Origin: Acidobacteriota bacterium
GTDB lineage: Bacteria; Acidobacteriota; Terriglobia; Bryobacterales; Bryobacteraceae
Length of the DNA stretch: 55,016 bases
NCBI GenBank assembly: GCA_018268835.1
Contig: JAFDVU010000025.1
Location: 1 to 55,016 of the forward strand
Direction: 5' to 3'
Within the stretch, counting starts at the first letter, position 1, and every line of letters starts with the position of its first letter. A model generated the notes under the pieces. The model was not told where the DNA came from. It saw only the letters and a program-made list of their open reading frames with translations, and searched no databases. This document shows, piece after piece, positions 1 through 8,550 of the stretch. Made by a program: the position numbers and the translations under genes.

Positions 1-62
1 GCCTGCCCTTCGCGCGCCGCCGCCAGAATCGTGATGAGCTGCATCCAGGTGCGCCGGTCCAT
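1..62 (-). CDS. N-terminal fragment of an unknown protein, cut by the left edge
   Basis: Only the first 20 codons are visible, reading leftward from an ATG at 62. The translation begins MDRRTWMQLITILAAAR, with a paired arginine followed by a hydrophobic stretch, which resembles the start of a Tat-type or other export signal. It lies 44 nt downstream of the DUF1080 gene on the same strand, so the two may be co-transcribed. No clear Shine-Dalgarno sequence precedes the start. The product cannot be named from this piece; exported sugar-metabolising enzymes are common in such loci, but that is only context. Confidence 0.45.
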   Translation of the reverse strand, partial: MDRRTWMQLITILAAAREGQ

Positions 63-106
63 AGATTCGTATGATAACCGTTTCGCGCCCGGCGTCTTGC
101 GGAGGA

Positions 107-769
107 CTATTCGAGGATCTTGACCCGGATGTTGCGGAAGGCGATCTCGTAGTGTTCGGCTTCGAACCCGATGTAGCCGCGGCGCAGGCCCACGCCGGTG
201 AGTTCGCTGACCGCCTCGCCGTTCACCGCCATGGTGATGCGGTCGCCCTTGGCGGTGATCTCGTAGTGGTTCCACTCGCCGGCCGGTTTGACGCGGTTCT
301 CCTTCATCTGCTTGCTGAGGTTGAAGCGGGAGAACGCGCCATCGGCGAAGTTCTGTCCGAAGAGGTAGCCGCCGGTGAGCCCGGTCTGCGCCTGGTACCA
401 GATCTCACCCCACGGGGAGAGGCGGATGCCGATGCCGCTGTTGTACCGCTTCTCCGCGGGATCGAGCGGCGTGAAGCGCCAGTCCGCTTCCAGGATGAAG
501 TCGGCGAGTTCGCGGTTCCAGCGGAGCCATTCGTGCCCGCCTTTGCCGGAGCAGATGAGCGCCTTCTGCTCGGGGTCCACGCGCCATTGTTCGATCGGCT
601 TGAGGCCGTCGGTAGCCGGGATGGGAACGCGTGTCCAGCCTTTGAGACTTGCGTCGGGGAGGATGTCGAGCCATTCGGCCGGTTGGGCAACGGCCGCACC
701 GGCGGCCAGCAGGACGGCCAAACCCGCCGCTGCCGAAGCGATCGCCAGGTGATATCGCAGTTGGATCAT
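107..769 (-). CDS. Secreted DUF1080 (3-keto-disaccharide hydrolase-like) protein
   Basis: A 220-residue protein with an N-terminal signal peptide (hydrophobic residues about 8-27, Ala-rich cleavage region ending AVAQ). The mature part has the lectin-like beta-sandwich pattern of the DUF1080/3-keto-disaccharide hydrolase family: an LKGW motif near the start, then SGIGIRLSPWGEIWYQAQ and a late EWNHYEITAKGDRI strand pair. Members act outside the cytoplasm on oxidised glycosides or bind glycans. The length fits a single-domain member. A GGAGGAG Shine-Dalgarno sits just before the ATG at 769. The family call is secure; the substrate is not known. Confidence 0.85.
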   Translation of the reverse strand: MIQLRYHLAIASAAAGLAVLLAAGAAVAQPAEWLDILPDASLKGWTRVPIPATDGLKPIEQWRVDPEQKALICSGKGGHEWLRWNRELADFILEADWRFTPLDPAEKRYNSGIGIRLSPWGEIWYQAQTGLTGGYLFGQNFADGAFSRFNLSKQMKENRVKPAGEWNHYEITAKGDRITMAVNGEAVSELTGVGLRRGYIGFEAEHYEIAFRNIRVKILE

Positions 770-1100
770 GACTCCTCCACTTTAATCGATCTCGGACGGG
801 AAGATCCGGTTCGGGGCGCGGTCGATGGCCGCGCGGTTGTGCCGGTGACGGCGCTCCACCACAGGAATCAGAGATATGTGGCGCTGGAGCGATGAGCGGC
901 GCGCAACGGGGTGGGCCGCTTTCAGGCCGAGAGGGGCGGGAAGACTTTAGTACCAAACCCTTGGCGACCGGAAGGGTCCATCGCCCGGAACGCCCGGATT
1001 TGGGCGAACAACAGTCCCAAGGTCAGGGACGGCGACTACACGACCGGGTGGATTGGCCGTCAGGCGCGCGAAAATACGGAGACGGAAAAGACTTACGGCG
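770..1100. other. 331-bp intergenic stretch, no gene recognised
   Basis: This gap separates the DUF1080 gene from the 3' end of the TPR regulator. Two short rightward open frames occur here (892-1104 and 911-1183), but they overlap in different frames, lack convincing ribosome binding sites and encode Arg/Gly-rich sequence typical of chance frames in GC-rich DNA. I see no terminator with a T-run, no repeat and no RNA gene. The promoter of the DUF1080 gene must lie in the left part. Confidence 0.5.
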
Positions 1101-2984
1101 CTAGTCCGGGAGATTCAACCGGGCAACCAGGGCCTGGAAACGCGGATCGGCGCGAATGTTGTCGAACTCAGGTGAAACTTTGAGGAAGCGCGCTCCAGTT
1201 TCCTTGCGATCTACCGACTTCGCAAGCCATTCAAGGCCGCGATCCGGGTCGCCTAACGCCAGGTAGACCTCCGCAATCTCGAAAGCCTGAGCCATCGAAT
1301 CGGGTCCGGTCAGTCGTTTCAAAATCTGCCGCGCTTCACCCGCCCGCCCGCTCTGCGCGTACGCTGCGGCGAGTGCCCCGGACGTACGGAATTCGGGGCG
1401 CTCCAGCAGAGTCACGGCGTCGGGCGCTCGGCCGAGTTTCTGGTAGACGAGAGACAGTAGCAAATACCCGAAGGGATTTCCGGCATCAAGTTCGATGGCC
1501 CGTTGAAATGCCGGGACAGCTTCCTGATATCTGTGTGCGTTATAGAGAGCATTGCCATACCAAGCATACATCCAGGATGAGAGCGGATTCACCTTCACGG
1601 CATGAGCGCCAAGATCGATTGCCTCCTGCATGCGGCCCATGGCAATGAGCAAATTCACATAGCAACCACAGGCATTCAGGTTGTCCGCATTCAGCTCCAG
1701 GGAACGTTGGAACTCCCTTTCCGCTCCCCTCCAGTCCATATCAGCGAAGAAGACGTCCCCTAAAGCAGCGTGAGCATCGGAATTTTCGGGGTCAAGTTCC
1801 AGGGCTTGGCGCGCAGTGGCGTAAGCGTGTTCGCGAACCTCGCTGGAGGGGGTAAACATATAGAGCGATCCCCACGCATCCGAGAGCTCGGCATAATTCT
1901 CGGCGTCATCCGGCTGAGCCGCGATAGCGCGATTCAGGTAGTCGATTGCGAGCTTGAACTCGGTGGGATTATTCCGCCAGTAGTGGTAGCGGCCAAGCAA
2001 AGCGAGATCCTGCGCTTCCGGGTTTACCGCCCGCGCCGAGGCGAGCCGCCGGCGCTCCTCGGGCGTCAACCGGGCTTGAATCTCCCGAGCAATGGCTTGA
2101 GCGATCTCCGATTCCAGCTTGAGAGCATCGCTCGCGTCACCCTCGTATTCGTCGGCCCATAGGTGTTTGTCAGTGGCGGCCCGGATCAATTGTGTGCTGA
2201 TGCGGATGCGCCTTCCGGAGCGCTGTACCGAGCCTTCGACGATAGCGTCCACGCCGAGTTCCTTGCCGATTTCGGGTAGCGGCTTGGTGGTCCCCTTGAA
2301 GCGCATAATCGAGGTGCGCGAGGTCACGTCGAGCGAGTGGATCTGCGCCAGACTGGAGATGAGGGCATCCGTGGTTCCGTCGGAGAAGTACTCCTGGTTG
2401 GGGTCGCCGGAGAGGTTGGTCAGGGGAAGAACGGCAATCGATCGAATTCCCGGCTGCCTCCCCGCGAGGTAGGCGCCCCTCGAGATCGCACCCGCCGCCA
2501 CGACCGCGACTCCAGCCGCGACGGCACCCCAGCGCGTCAGCCTCATGCGGTGAGGCTCCGGTTTCGGCGCGTCGGCGGGCGCCGGCGCAGTGGTTGCAGG
2601 TGCCGTGACCTGGACGCGTCCCGGCGCGCGCGCCAAATCCTCACCCGCCATACCGACGGCTTCCCGTGCCGGCACGCTGAAACGGTAGCCTCTGCGCGGG
2701 ACGGTTTCGATATAGCGTTCGCCCGACGGATCGACTGCCAGGGCCTTCCGTACCATGGAAATGTTCTGCGTTAGGTTGCCTTCCTCCACGAAGGTATCGG
2801 GCCACAAGGTTCCGATCAGGTGCTCCTTGGTCAGGATCTCGCCTCCGCTCTGCACTAGCAGAATCAACAAATCGAAACACTTGTTTGTCAGAGGCACCGG
2901 CTGGCCGCGATAGAACAACTGGCGTGATATCCGGTCCATCCGAAACTCGCCGAATTCGTAAACCAGCCCTTTTTCCAACGGCAT
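1101..2984 (-). CDS. CadC-like transmembrane regulator: winged helix, TolB-like domain, TPR repeats
   Basis: A 627-residue one-component regulator. Residues about 8-104 form an OmpR/PhoB-type winged helix (NKCFDLLILLV, NISMVRKAL, VPRRGYRFSV). A Pro/Ala linker leads to one membrane span at about 152-174. Residues about 180-300 match the FlgO/TolB_N-like region seen in adenylate-cyclase-type TPR proteins (IAVLPLTNLSGDPNQEYFSDG). The rest is TPR-type helical repeats. This arrangement, a DNA-binding domain inside and TPR sensor outside, is common in acidobacteria. The ATG at 2984 has GAGGAT upstream. The divergent exoprotein gene at 3109 is a candidate target; this is inference. Confidence 0.88.
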   Translation of the reverse strand: MPLEKGLVYEFGEFRMDRISRQLFYRGQPVPLTNKCFDLLILLVQSGGEILTKEHLIGTLWPDTFVEEGNLTQNISMVRKALAVDPSGERYIETVPRRGYRFSVPAREAVGMAGEDLARAPGRVQVTAPATTAPAPADAPKPEPHRMRLTRWGAVAAGVAVVAAGAISRGAYLAGRQPGIRSIAVLPLTNLSGDPNQEYFSDGTTDALISSLAQIHSLDVTSRTSIMRFKGTTKPLPEIGKELGVDAIVEGSVQRSGRRIRISTQLIRAATDKHLWADEYEGDASDALKLESEIAQAIAREIQARLTPEERRRLASARAVNPEAQDLALLGRYHYWRNNPTEFKLAIDYLNRAIAAQPDDAENYAELSDAWGSLYMFTPSSEVREHAYATARQALELDPENSDAHAALGDVFFADMDWRGAEREFQRSLELNADNLNACGCYVNLLIAMGRMQEAIDLGAHAVKVNPLSSWMYAWYGNALYNAHRYQEAVPAFQRAIELDAGNPFGYLLLSLVYQKLGRAPDAVTLLERPEFRTSGALAAAYAQSGRAGEARQILKRLTGPDSMAQAFEIAEVYLALGDPDRGLEWLAKSVDRKETGARFLKVSPEFDNIRADPRFQALVARLNLPD

Positions 2985-2990
2985 AGCATC

Positions 2991-3006
2991 CTCAAAGATA
3001 TTTGAG
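2991..3006 (-). promoter_or_regulatory. Inverted repeat overlapping the RBS of the TPR regulator
   Basis: The sequence CTCAAA-4 nt-TTTGAG is a perfect 6-bp-arm inverted repeat 7-22 nt upstream of the regulator start codon. In the mRNA the 3' arm contains the GAG of the GAGGAT Shine-Dalgarno, so the hairpin could mask the ribosome binding site; alternatively the DNA palindrome is an operator for autoregulation. Confidence 0.4.
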
Positions 3007-3011
3007 ACTCG

Positions 3012-3038
3012 ATTTTACATCTTTTGAAGGACTTTCAA
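3012..3038 (-). promoter_or_regulatory. Putative promoter of the TPR regulator gene
   Basis: Reading leftward, TTGAAA (3038-3033) and TAAAAT (3017-3012) are separated by 15 bp, slightly shorter than the sigma-70 optimum. The site lies in an AT-rich island within the 124-bp divergent intergenic region, so it may also matter for the rightward gene at 3109. Confidence 0.4.
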
Positions 3039-3108
3039 GCCCTGCTTCCGCAGACTAACTGCTCGAAGGCGGTGATCCGCCGAAATTCAAGAAACGAGGA
3101 GTCCAAAC

Positions 3109-4116
3109 ATGCTGAACCGTGGAAGGAGCCTTTACGCAGCGTGCCTGAGCGTCGCGTTACTACATTGGACTGGACGGGCGCAGAATGCCCCTGCGGTGGT
3201 CTTCCGGATCGACGTCGAAAACATCGTCAGTTACCTGGAGGATACGCCAGACGTGTCGAAACTCGCCACTGATACTGGTGCGACGGCGCCTGCGGCCGGG
3301 CGGACGTTCGAAAAAAACGTGACCCTCGGCGATATCGTGGCGGTAAACGGGGTTTCCGTGAAGGGTACCCTCATTCTGAATCCTCGATTATTGAATATGA
3401 AACCGAACCCGGGTCCGGGGGCGGCGATTGGTGATGCCACACGAGGCAATACGTGCGGTGGGAGCCTTGAGATCCTGTGGCCCGACGGAACTCCGATTGG
3501 GACCATCATGGTCGCTGATATGGGAGGCGGACCAGCGCCGCCGGGCTCGCCCGTGGGGGCAACACAGGGGAACTTCGCGCTGATCGGCGGCTCGGGAGCG
3601 TTCATGGGAGTCCGAGGCCATGGCGGCTCGACGGCAGCGGCGCCTCCGGGTCGCCAGGCGTCCATGATGGAAGATCCCGCGAACCGCCGCGTTAACGGCG
3701 GCGGAAAGATGAGCTTCTTCTTCCAGCTTCTTCCAGAAGAGCGGCCGCAGGTGATCGCGATGGCAACCGGCCCGGCCATCGTTCACTCGAGCGACTCGCA
3801 ACTGGTCAGCGCAGCCAATCCTGCACGCGCCGGCGAGACGCTGACGCTATTTGCAACCGGTCTGGGACCCGTTCGCGCCGCGATAAATCCGGGCCAGCCC
3901 TTCCCGACATCTCCACTGGCCGTCGTGAACTCGCCAGTCGCGGTCAAAGTGAACGGGACAGACGCCAATGTGTTGTACGCGGGCGGCTATCCGGGAGCGG
4001 TCGATGGATATCAAGTGAATTTCACGCTTCCCTCCGGCTTGGTCCCCGGGACAGCGAGCCTGCAGCTCCTATCCGCTTGGATTCCGGGGGATGCAGTGAT
4101 GCTTCCGATTCGGTAG
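3109..4116 (+). CDS. Secreted protein with C-terminal TIGR03437 domain
   Basis: A 335-residue exported protein. The ATG at 3109 follows a GAGGAG Shine-Dalgarno and opens a signal peptide (about residues 1-25, ending GRAQ). The middle part (about 30-220) is a Gly-rich beta-like region that I cannot assign. Residues about 235-335 carry the domain catalogued as TIGR03437, abundant in Solibacter: VSAANPARAGETLTLFATGLGP, then a VKVNGTDANVLYAG segment and VNFTLP. The domain is beta-rich and thought to be extracellular. It is transcribed divergently from the TPR regulator. Function unknown. Confidence 0.82.
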   Translation: MLNRGRSLYAACLSVALLHWTGRAQNAPAVVFRIDVENIVSYLEDTPDVSKLATDTGATAPAAGRTFEKNVTLGDIVAVNGVSVKGTLILNPRLLNMKPNPGPGAAIGDATRGNTCGGSLEILWPDGTPIGTIMVADMGGGPAPPGSPVGATQGNFALIGGSGAFMGVRGHGGSTAAAPPGRQASMMEDPANRRVNGGGKMSFFFQLLPEERPQVIAMATGPAIVHSSDSQLVSAANPARAGETLTLFATGLGPVRAAINPGQPFPTSPLAVVNSPVAVKVNGTDANVLYAGGYPGAVDGYQVNFTLPSGLVPGTASLQLLSAWIPGDAVMLPIR

Positions 4117-4256
4117 AACGAAGCGCCGAGGGACGACAAGAGTCCGTTTTCGAGGCCATAAGGCTGAAAAACGCCCGACGATGATATTGGCCGGCGCGAG
4201 GATTGATCCTCCCTGACGCCGCAGCCTCTACAGATCCAGTTTGACGGTTAGTCTTG

Positions 4257-6695
4257 TCAGTCGGCTCGCAGGGCGATGGAGGGATCGATGCGGGCGGCGC
4301 GGCGTGCCGGGAGGTAACCGGCGAGGGCCGCGACCGCGGCCAGCACGGCGGGTACGCCGAAGAGCGTCACCGGGTCGGCGGCGGTGACTCCGAAGAGCAT
4401 GCTGTCGAAGGAACGGGCCAGGATGCCGGAGGCGAGGGTGCCGATCGACAATCCGGCCGCAGCCAGCGCCAGCGTCCGCAGGATGATGCCGGCCTGCAGG
4501 CGGGAGGCGGAGGCGCCCAGCGCCATGCGAATGCCGATCTCCTGCGTGCGCTGATTGACCGCGTAGGAAATGACCGCGTAGATGCCGAGCGAAGCCAGCA
4601 CCAGTGCGAAGAGCGCGAATCCGCCCAGCAGGACCACCACGAAGCGCCGCGGGGACACGGCTTTGTCCACCAGTTGCTGCAATGTGCGGAAATCCTGGCC
4701 GGGCAGGTTCGGCGCGATCGGTTTCAGCGCGGCGCGCACCGCGCCGGCCAGTTCGGCCGGGGGCATGGAGGAGCGGACCACGAGATCCACCGATGCGGCA
4801 TCGCTGCACTGGCGGATGGGCAGGTACATTTCCATGCCGGACGCCTGTTCGAGCGCGAGGTGGCGCACGTCGCCCACCACGCCGACCACGCGCCGCTCGC
4901 CACAGGCGCGCACCAACTGGCCGATCGCGTTCTGCCCCGGCCACAGGGTGCGGGCCATGGTCTCGTTGATTACGATGACTCCTTCGGCGGAGGGGACGTC
5001 GCGCCCGGAGAGATCGCGGCCGGCGATCAGCGGGATGCCCATGGCGTGGATGTAGCCATCGGTGACCACGCGCGGGAAGGCGTTGGGATATTGGCCGCGC
5101 GGGTAGACCTTGCCTTTGACGCCGACGCCCCAACTGCGATTTCGCCCGAGAGGCAGCGCATCGGTGAGCCCGGCGGACTGAACCCGCGGCAGGTCGCGGA
5201 CGCGGCGCAGCACTTCATCGAAGTAGGCGTTGCGCTCGGGTTGGGTGGAATAGCGGGAATCGGGATCGACGCGGATGGCGATGGTGTGCTCCGGGTGGAA
5301 CCCCAGGTTCACGTCCAGCACGCGCAGGAAACTGCGCACCAGCAGGCCGGCCGCGATCAGCAGGACGCAGGCGAAAGCGACCTCGGAGACGACCAGGGTA
5401 TTGCGGATCCAGTGGTAGCTGCGGCCGCCCGTGGAGCCGCGGGAAGCGTCCTTGAGGACATCGTGGAGGGCGTGGGCGGGCACCTGCAATGCGGGGGCGA
5501 GGCCGAAGACGACGCCGGTAACGACGGCTGCGGCCAGGCAGAACGCCAGAACGTTGAGGTCCACGCGGGCGCTGGCGAGCAGCGGAATGCCGATCGATTG
5601 CAGGTGGGTCAACAGGCGGGTTCCGCCGGCAGCCAGCAGCACGCCGAGCGCCGCTCCGCAAGCGGAAAGCGTCAGCCCTTCGGTGAGCATCTGGCGGATC
5701 AGGCGGCCGCGCCCGGCGCCGAGTGCGGTCCGCACCGCCAGTTCCCTGCGGCGCGTCGCGGTGCGCGCCAGCAGCAGGTTGGAGAGGTTCGCGCAGACGA
5801 TCAGCATGACCACGGCCACCGCGCAGGCCAGCACCAGCAGGGCCGGGCGAATGCGGCCGCTGACCCGCTCGGCGAGCGGGGTGATGCGGCCTTCGAAGGT
5901 ATTGCGCTCGGGGTGTGCGGCGGTGATACGCGCGGCCAGCGTGGTGAGTTCCGCCTGCGCGGCGCCGGCGGTGACCCCGCGTTTCAGCCGGCCGATAATG
6001 GCCATGGTGTTGCCCCAGCGGTTGGTTTCCGCGCTGAGCGGGAAGGGAAAGTAGAGGTCGAAGTGGCTGCCCGGGGCGAACACGCCGGCGAAATCGAAGG
6101 ACGCGGGCAGGACGCCGATGACGGTGTAGGGCTGATCGTTGATGGTGAGCGCGCGGCCGGCGATGGAGGGGTCGGAGGCGAAGCGGCGCTCCCAGAGTCC
6201 GTGGCTGAGCAGCACCGCTTTCGGGCCGTTCCACTTGCACTCGCCGGCCGTGAACAGGCGGCCGCGCTCCGGTTTCACGCCGAGCAGTTGGAAGAAATTG
6301 TCGGAGACCGGGACGCCGCTGAGGCGCTCGGGTTCGCCGCTGCCGCTGAGCAGATTGTCGCCGACCCCGTAGAAGGCGAAGTAGGCGGCCAGTCCGTCGA
6401 AGGATTGGTTGGCTTCGCGCAGGTCCAGCAGGTGCCCCACCTGCGTGGTCTGTCCGGAGAGCCCGCTGGTATCGTGATTGGCGACCCAAACGAGGCGCTG
6501 GGGATCGGTGAACGGCAGCGGGCGGAGCAGCAGCGCGTCAACTACGCTGAAGACCGTCGCGCTGGCGCCGATGCCGAGTCCGACGATCAGGACGGCGAAC
6601 GCGGTGAAACCGGCATCGCGGCGTAAACCGCGTAAAGCGTAGCGCAGGTCCTGCACGATGGCGTCCAGCGCGGGCAGACTGCGGCCTTGGTTCAT
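4257..6695 (-). CDS. ADOP-type ABC transporter permease (duplicated MacB/FtsX)
   Basis: An 812-residue membrane protein with the architecture of the acidobacterial duplicated orphan permeases: an N-terminal membrane anchor (FAVLIVGLGIGASATVFSVVDALLLRPLPF), a large MacB-type periplasmic domain, an FtsX core of several spans (VVMLIVCANLSNLLLART), a second periplasmic domain from about 430, and a second FtsX core at the C-terminus (GIYAVISYAVNQRTQEIGIRMALG). No ATPase gene adjoins it, as is usual for these orphan permeases. The ATG at 6695 has CAGGAG about 7 nt upstream. The transported or extruded substrate is unknown. Confidence 0.9.
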   Translation of the reverse strand: MNQGRSLPALDAIVQDLRYALRGLRRDAGFTAFAVLIVGLGIGASATVFSVVDALLLRPLPFTDPQRLVWVANHDTSGLSGQTTQVGHLLDLREANQSFDGLAAYFAFYGVGDNLLSGSGEPERLSGVPVSDNFFQLLGVKPERGRLFTAGECKWNGPKAVLLSHGLWERRFASDPSIAGRALTINDQPYTVIGVLPASFDFAGVFAPGSHFDLYFPFPLSAETNRWGNTMAIIGRLKRGVTAGAAQAELTTLAARITAAHPERNTFEGRITPLAERVSGRIRPALLVLACAVAVVMLIVCANLSNLLLARTATRRRELAVRTALGAGRGRLIRQMLTEGLTLSACGAALGVLLAAGGTRLLTHLQSIGIPLLASARVDLNVLAFCLAAAVVTGVVFGLAPALQVPAHALHDVLKDASRGSTGGRSYHWIRNTLVVSEVAFACVLLIAAGLLVRSFLRVLDVNLGFHPEHTIAIRVDPDSRYSTQPERNAYFDEVLRRVRDLPRVQSAGLTDALPLGRNRSWGVGVKGKVYPRGQYPNAFPRVVTDGYIHAMGIPLIAGRDLSGRDVPSAEGVIVINETMARTLWPGQNAIGQLVRACGERRVVGVVGDVRHLALEQASGMEMYLPIRQCSDAASVDLVVRSSMPPAELAGAVRAALKPIAPNLPGQDFRTLQQLVDKAVSPRRFVVVLLGGFALFALVLASLGIYAVISYAVNQRTQEIGIRMALGASASRLQAGIILRTLALAAAGLSIGTLASGILARSFDSMLFGVTAADPVTLFGVPAVLAAVAALAGYLPARRAARIDPSIALRAD

Positions 6696-6734
6696 GGATG
6701 GCTCCTGAGCCTTATACTGCCGACCGGCGATTTG

Positions 6735-6776
6735 GTTACGCTAGTTACGGAAATCGTTAGCTCGCGGTGGTAAGAT
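6735..6776 (+). promoter_or_regulatory. Divergent promoter region with tandem GTTACG hexamers
   Basis: Two GTTACG copies (6735-6740 and 6744-6749) are spaced 9 bp apart, followed by TAAGAT at 6771-6776, a plausible -10 for the reductase gene that starts at 6796. The 100-bp region also has to serve the leftward ADOP gene (TATAAG on the other strand near 6710). Function is inferred. Confidence 0.3.
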
Positions 6777-6795
6777 TCCACCCAGCGAGGACCGT

Positions 6796-7776
6796 ATGCA
6801 GTACCCACGACGCGAGTTCATCGAAGTCCTTTTGGGCGCGGCTTCAGCCGCCGTCCTGCAGTCGCAAACGCGCTCCGGCGACATGATCTATCGCACGCTG
6901 GGCAAGACCGGCGAGCGTGTCTCGGCGATCGGGCTCGGCGGGTCGCACATCTCCCGGCCCGGCGAAGAGGGCGCGATCCGCATCGTGCGCAGCGCCATCG
7001 ATCGCGGTATCACCTTTATGGACAACTGCTGGGATTACGCCGGCGGCCGCTGCGAAACCTGGATGGGCCAGGCGCTGCGCGACGGCTACCGCAAGAAGGT
7101 CTTCCTCATGACCAAGTTCGACGGCCGCACCAGGGCCGCCGCCGCCAAACAGATCGACGAATCGCTGCAGCGCCTCCAGACCGACGTGATCGACCTGATG
7201 CAGTTTCACGAGAACATCCGGATGGAGGATCCCGACCGCTTCTTCGCGCCCAACGGCGCGCTGGAGGCGCTGCTCGAAGCGAAGAAGGCGGGCAAGATCC
7301 GCTACATCGGATTCACCGGGCACAAGGATCCGGTGGTGCACCTGCGCATGCTGGAGGTCGCGGCGCAGCACCAGTTCCACTTCGACAGCGCGCAGATGCC
7401 GCTCAACATCCTGGACGCGAGCTTCCGCAGTTTCAGCCACCAGGTAGTGCCGAAGCTGGTGGAGCAGGGAATCGCCGTGCTGGGGATGAAACCGCTGGCC
7501 GCCGGCGCGATCCCGCAGAACAACGTCGCCGGCGCCATCGAGTGCCTGCACTTCGCGCTCACGCTGCCGACTTCGGTGGTGATCAACGGCTGCGACACCA
7601 TGGAGCGGCTCGACCAGGCGTTCGAAGCCGCGCGCACGTTCCAGCCGCTCAGCCGCGCGCAGATCGACGCGCTGATCGCCAAAACGCACGAGGCGGCACT
7701 CTCCGGGAAGTTCGAACAATTCAAGACCACGATGCGGTTTGACGGCACCGCGCAGCATCCCGAATGGATGGGGTGA
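6796..7776 (+). CDS. Aldo/keto reductase with Tat-like leader
   Basis: A 326-residue NAD(P)H-dependent oxidoreductase of the aldo/keto reductase superfamily. The leader PRREFIEVLLGAASAAVL looks like a twin-arginine signal, so export of the folded, cofactor-loaded enzyme is likely. The (beta/alpha)8 fold motifs are present: LGKTGERVSAIGLGG near residue 35, the tetrad D76, Y81, K107 and H138, and a long RIRYIGFTGHK segment. The start codon has GCGAGG 6-7 nt upstream. Its end overlaps the start of the Mut7-C gene by 13 nt, suggesting co-expression. The substrate cannot be inferred. Confidence 0.88.
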   Translation: MQYPRREFIEVLLGAASAAVLQSQTRSGDMIYRTLGKTGERVSAIGLGGSHISRPGEEGAIRIVRSAIDRGITFMDNCWDYAGGRCETWMGQALRDGYRKKVFLMTKFDGRTRAAAAKQIDESLQRLQTDVIDLMQFHENIRMEDPDRFFAPNGALEALLEAKKAGKIRYIGFTGHKDPVVHLRMLEVAAQHQFHFDSAQMPLNILDASFRSFSHQVVPKLVEQGIAVLGMKPLAAGAIPQNNVAGAIECLHFALTLPTSVVINGCDTMERLDQAFEAARTFQPLSRAQIDALIAKTHEAALSGKFEQFKTTMRFDGTAQHPEWMG

Positions 7777-8501
7777 CGGTCCGCTTCTACGCCGAGTTGA
7801 ACGATCACCTGCCGCGGGAAGACCGCTACCGCGCACTCGAGCGGCCGCTCACGATCCCGCGCAGCGTGAAGGACCTGATCGAAAGCTTCGGCGTGCCCCA
7901 CACCGAGGTCGAACTGATCGTGGTGAACGGCGAAAGCGTCGGGTTCGACCGCCACGTGAACGGCGGCGATCGCGTCGCCGTCTATCCGGTCTTCGAAGCG
8001 TTCGATATTGCGGCGGAACTGCGGGTGCGCGGCGAGCCGTTGCGCGATCCCCGCTTCGTGCTCGACATCCACCTGGGTCGCCTGGCGGGCTACCTGCGGA
8101 TGCTGGGGTTCGACGCGGCGTATGGCGCGATCGACGATGCCGAACTGGCGCGCGTCTCGGCGGCGGAGCACCGCATCCTGCTCTCGCGCGATCGCGGGCT
8201 GTTGATGCACGGGCAGGTGACGCACGGCTACTGGCTGCGCGAGACGGAAAGCCGGCGGCAACTCGCGGAGGTGATCGCGCGCTTCGATTTGGCGCGGCGC
8301 ATTGAGCCGTTCACGCGCTGCATGGCCTGCAATCGGCGGCTGCGCGAGATCGCACGGGAAGAAGCGGCGGTGCTGGTTCCGCCGCGGATCGCGGAGTTGT
8401 ACACGGAGTTCCGCGAGTGTCCGGGGTGCGCGCGGGTGTACTGGAAGGGATCGCATTACGCGCGCATGAAGCGCTGGATCGGGCAGGTTGCGGGGGAGTG
8501 A
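7764..8501 (+). CDS. Ubiquitin-like (ThiS/MoaD-fold) plus Mut7-C RNase-like fusion protein
   Basis: A 245-residue protein. Residues 1-82 have a beta-grasp, MoaD/ThiS-like pattern (VTVRFYAELNDHL, VNGGDRVAVYPVFEAFD) but lack the C-terminal Gly-Gly needed for adenylation and thiocarboxylation. Residues about 95-245 are a Mut7-C domain, a PIN-fold RNase type: FVLDIHLGRLAGYLRMLGFDAAY with D101, ILLSRDRGLL with D143, and a zinc ribbon of CxxC pairs at C186/C189 and C219/C222. The domain order is the known one for this bacterial family. RNase activity is assigned from the family and is not shown here. Start ATG lies inside the end of the preceding reductase gene. Confidence 0.85.
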   Translation: MDGVTVRFYAELNDHLPREDRYRALERPLTIPRSVKDLIESFGVPHTEVELIVVNGESVGFDRHVNGGDRVAVYPVFEAFDIAAELRVRGEPLRDPRFVLDIHLGRLAGYLRMLGFDAAYGAIDDAELARVSAAEHRILLSRDRGLLMHGQVTHGYWLRETESRRQLAEVIARFDLARRIEPFTRCMACNRRLREIAREEAAVLVPPRIAELYTEFRECPGCARVYWKGSHYARMKRWIGQVAGE

Positions 8502-8507
8502 TATACT
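8502..8507 (+). promoter_or_regulatory. Possible -10 box for the small gene at 8551
   Basis: TATACT begins immediately after the Mut7-C stop codon, 43 nt before the next start codon. No good -35 lies at 16-18 bp, so this is a weak call; the small gene could equally be read through from the operon upstream. Confidence 0.3.
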
Positions 8508-8550
8508 TCACGAAACCGTGCCTGCAATGGGCGCGGCATGAGGAGGAACG

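Noticed and set aside
4254..6626. 790-codon rightward frame antisense to the ADOP permease
   Set aside because: Low-complexity Gly/Gln/Arg/Asp translation without recognisable domain; opposite strand encodes a complete permease.
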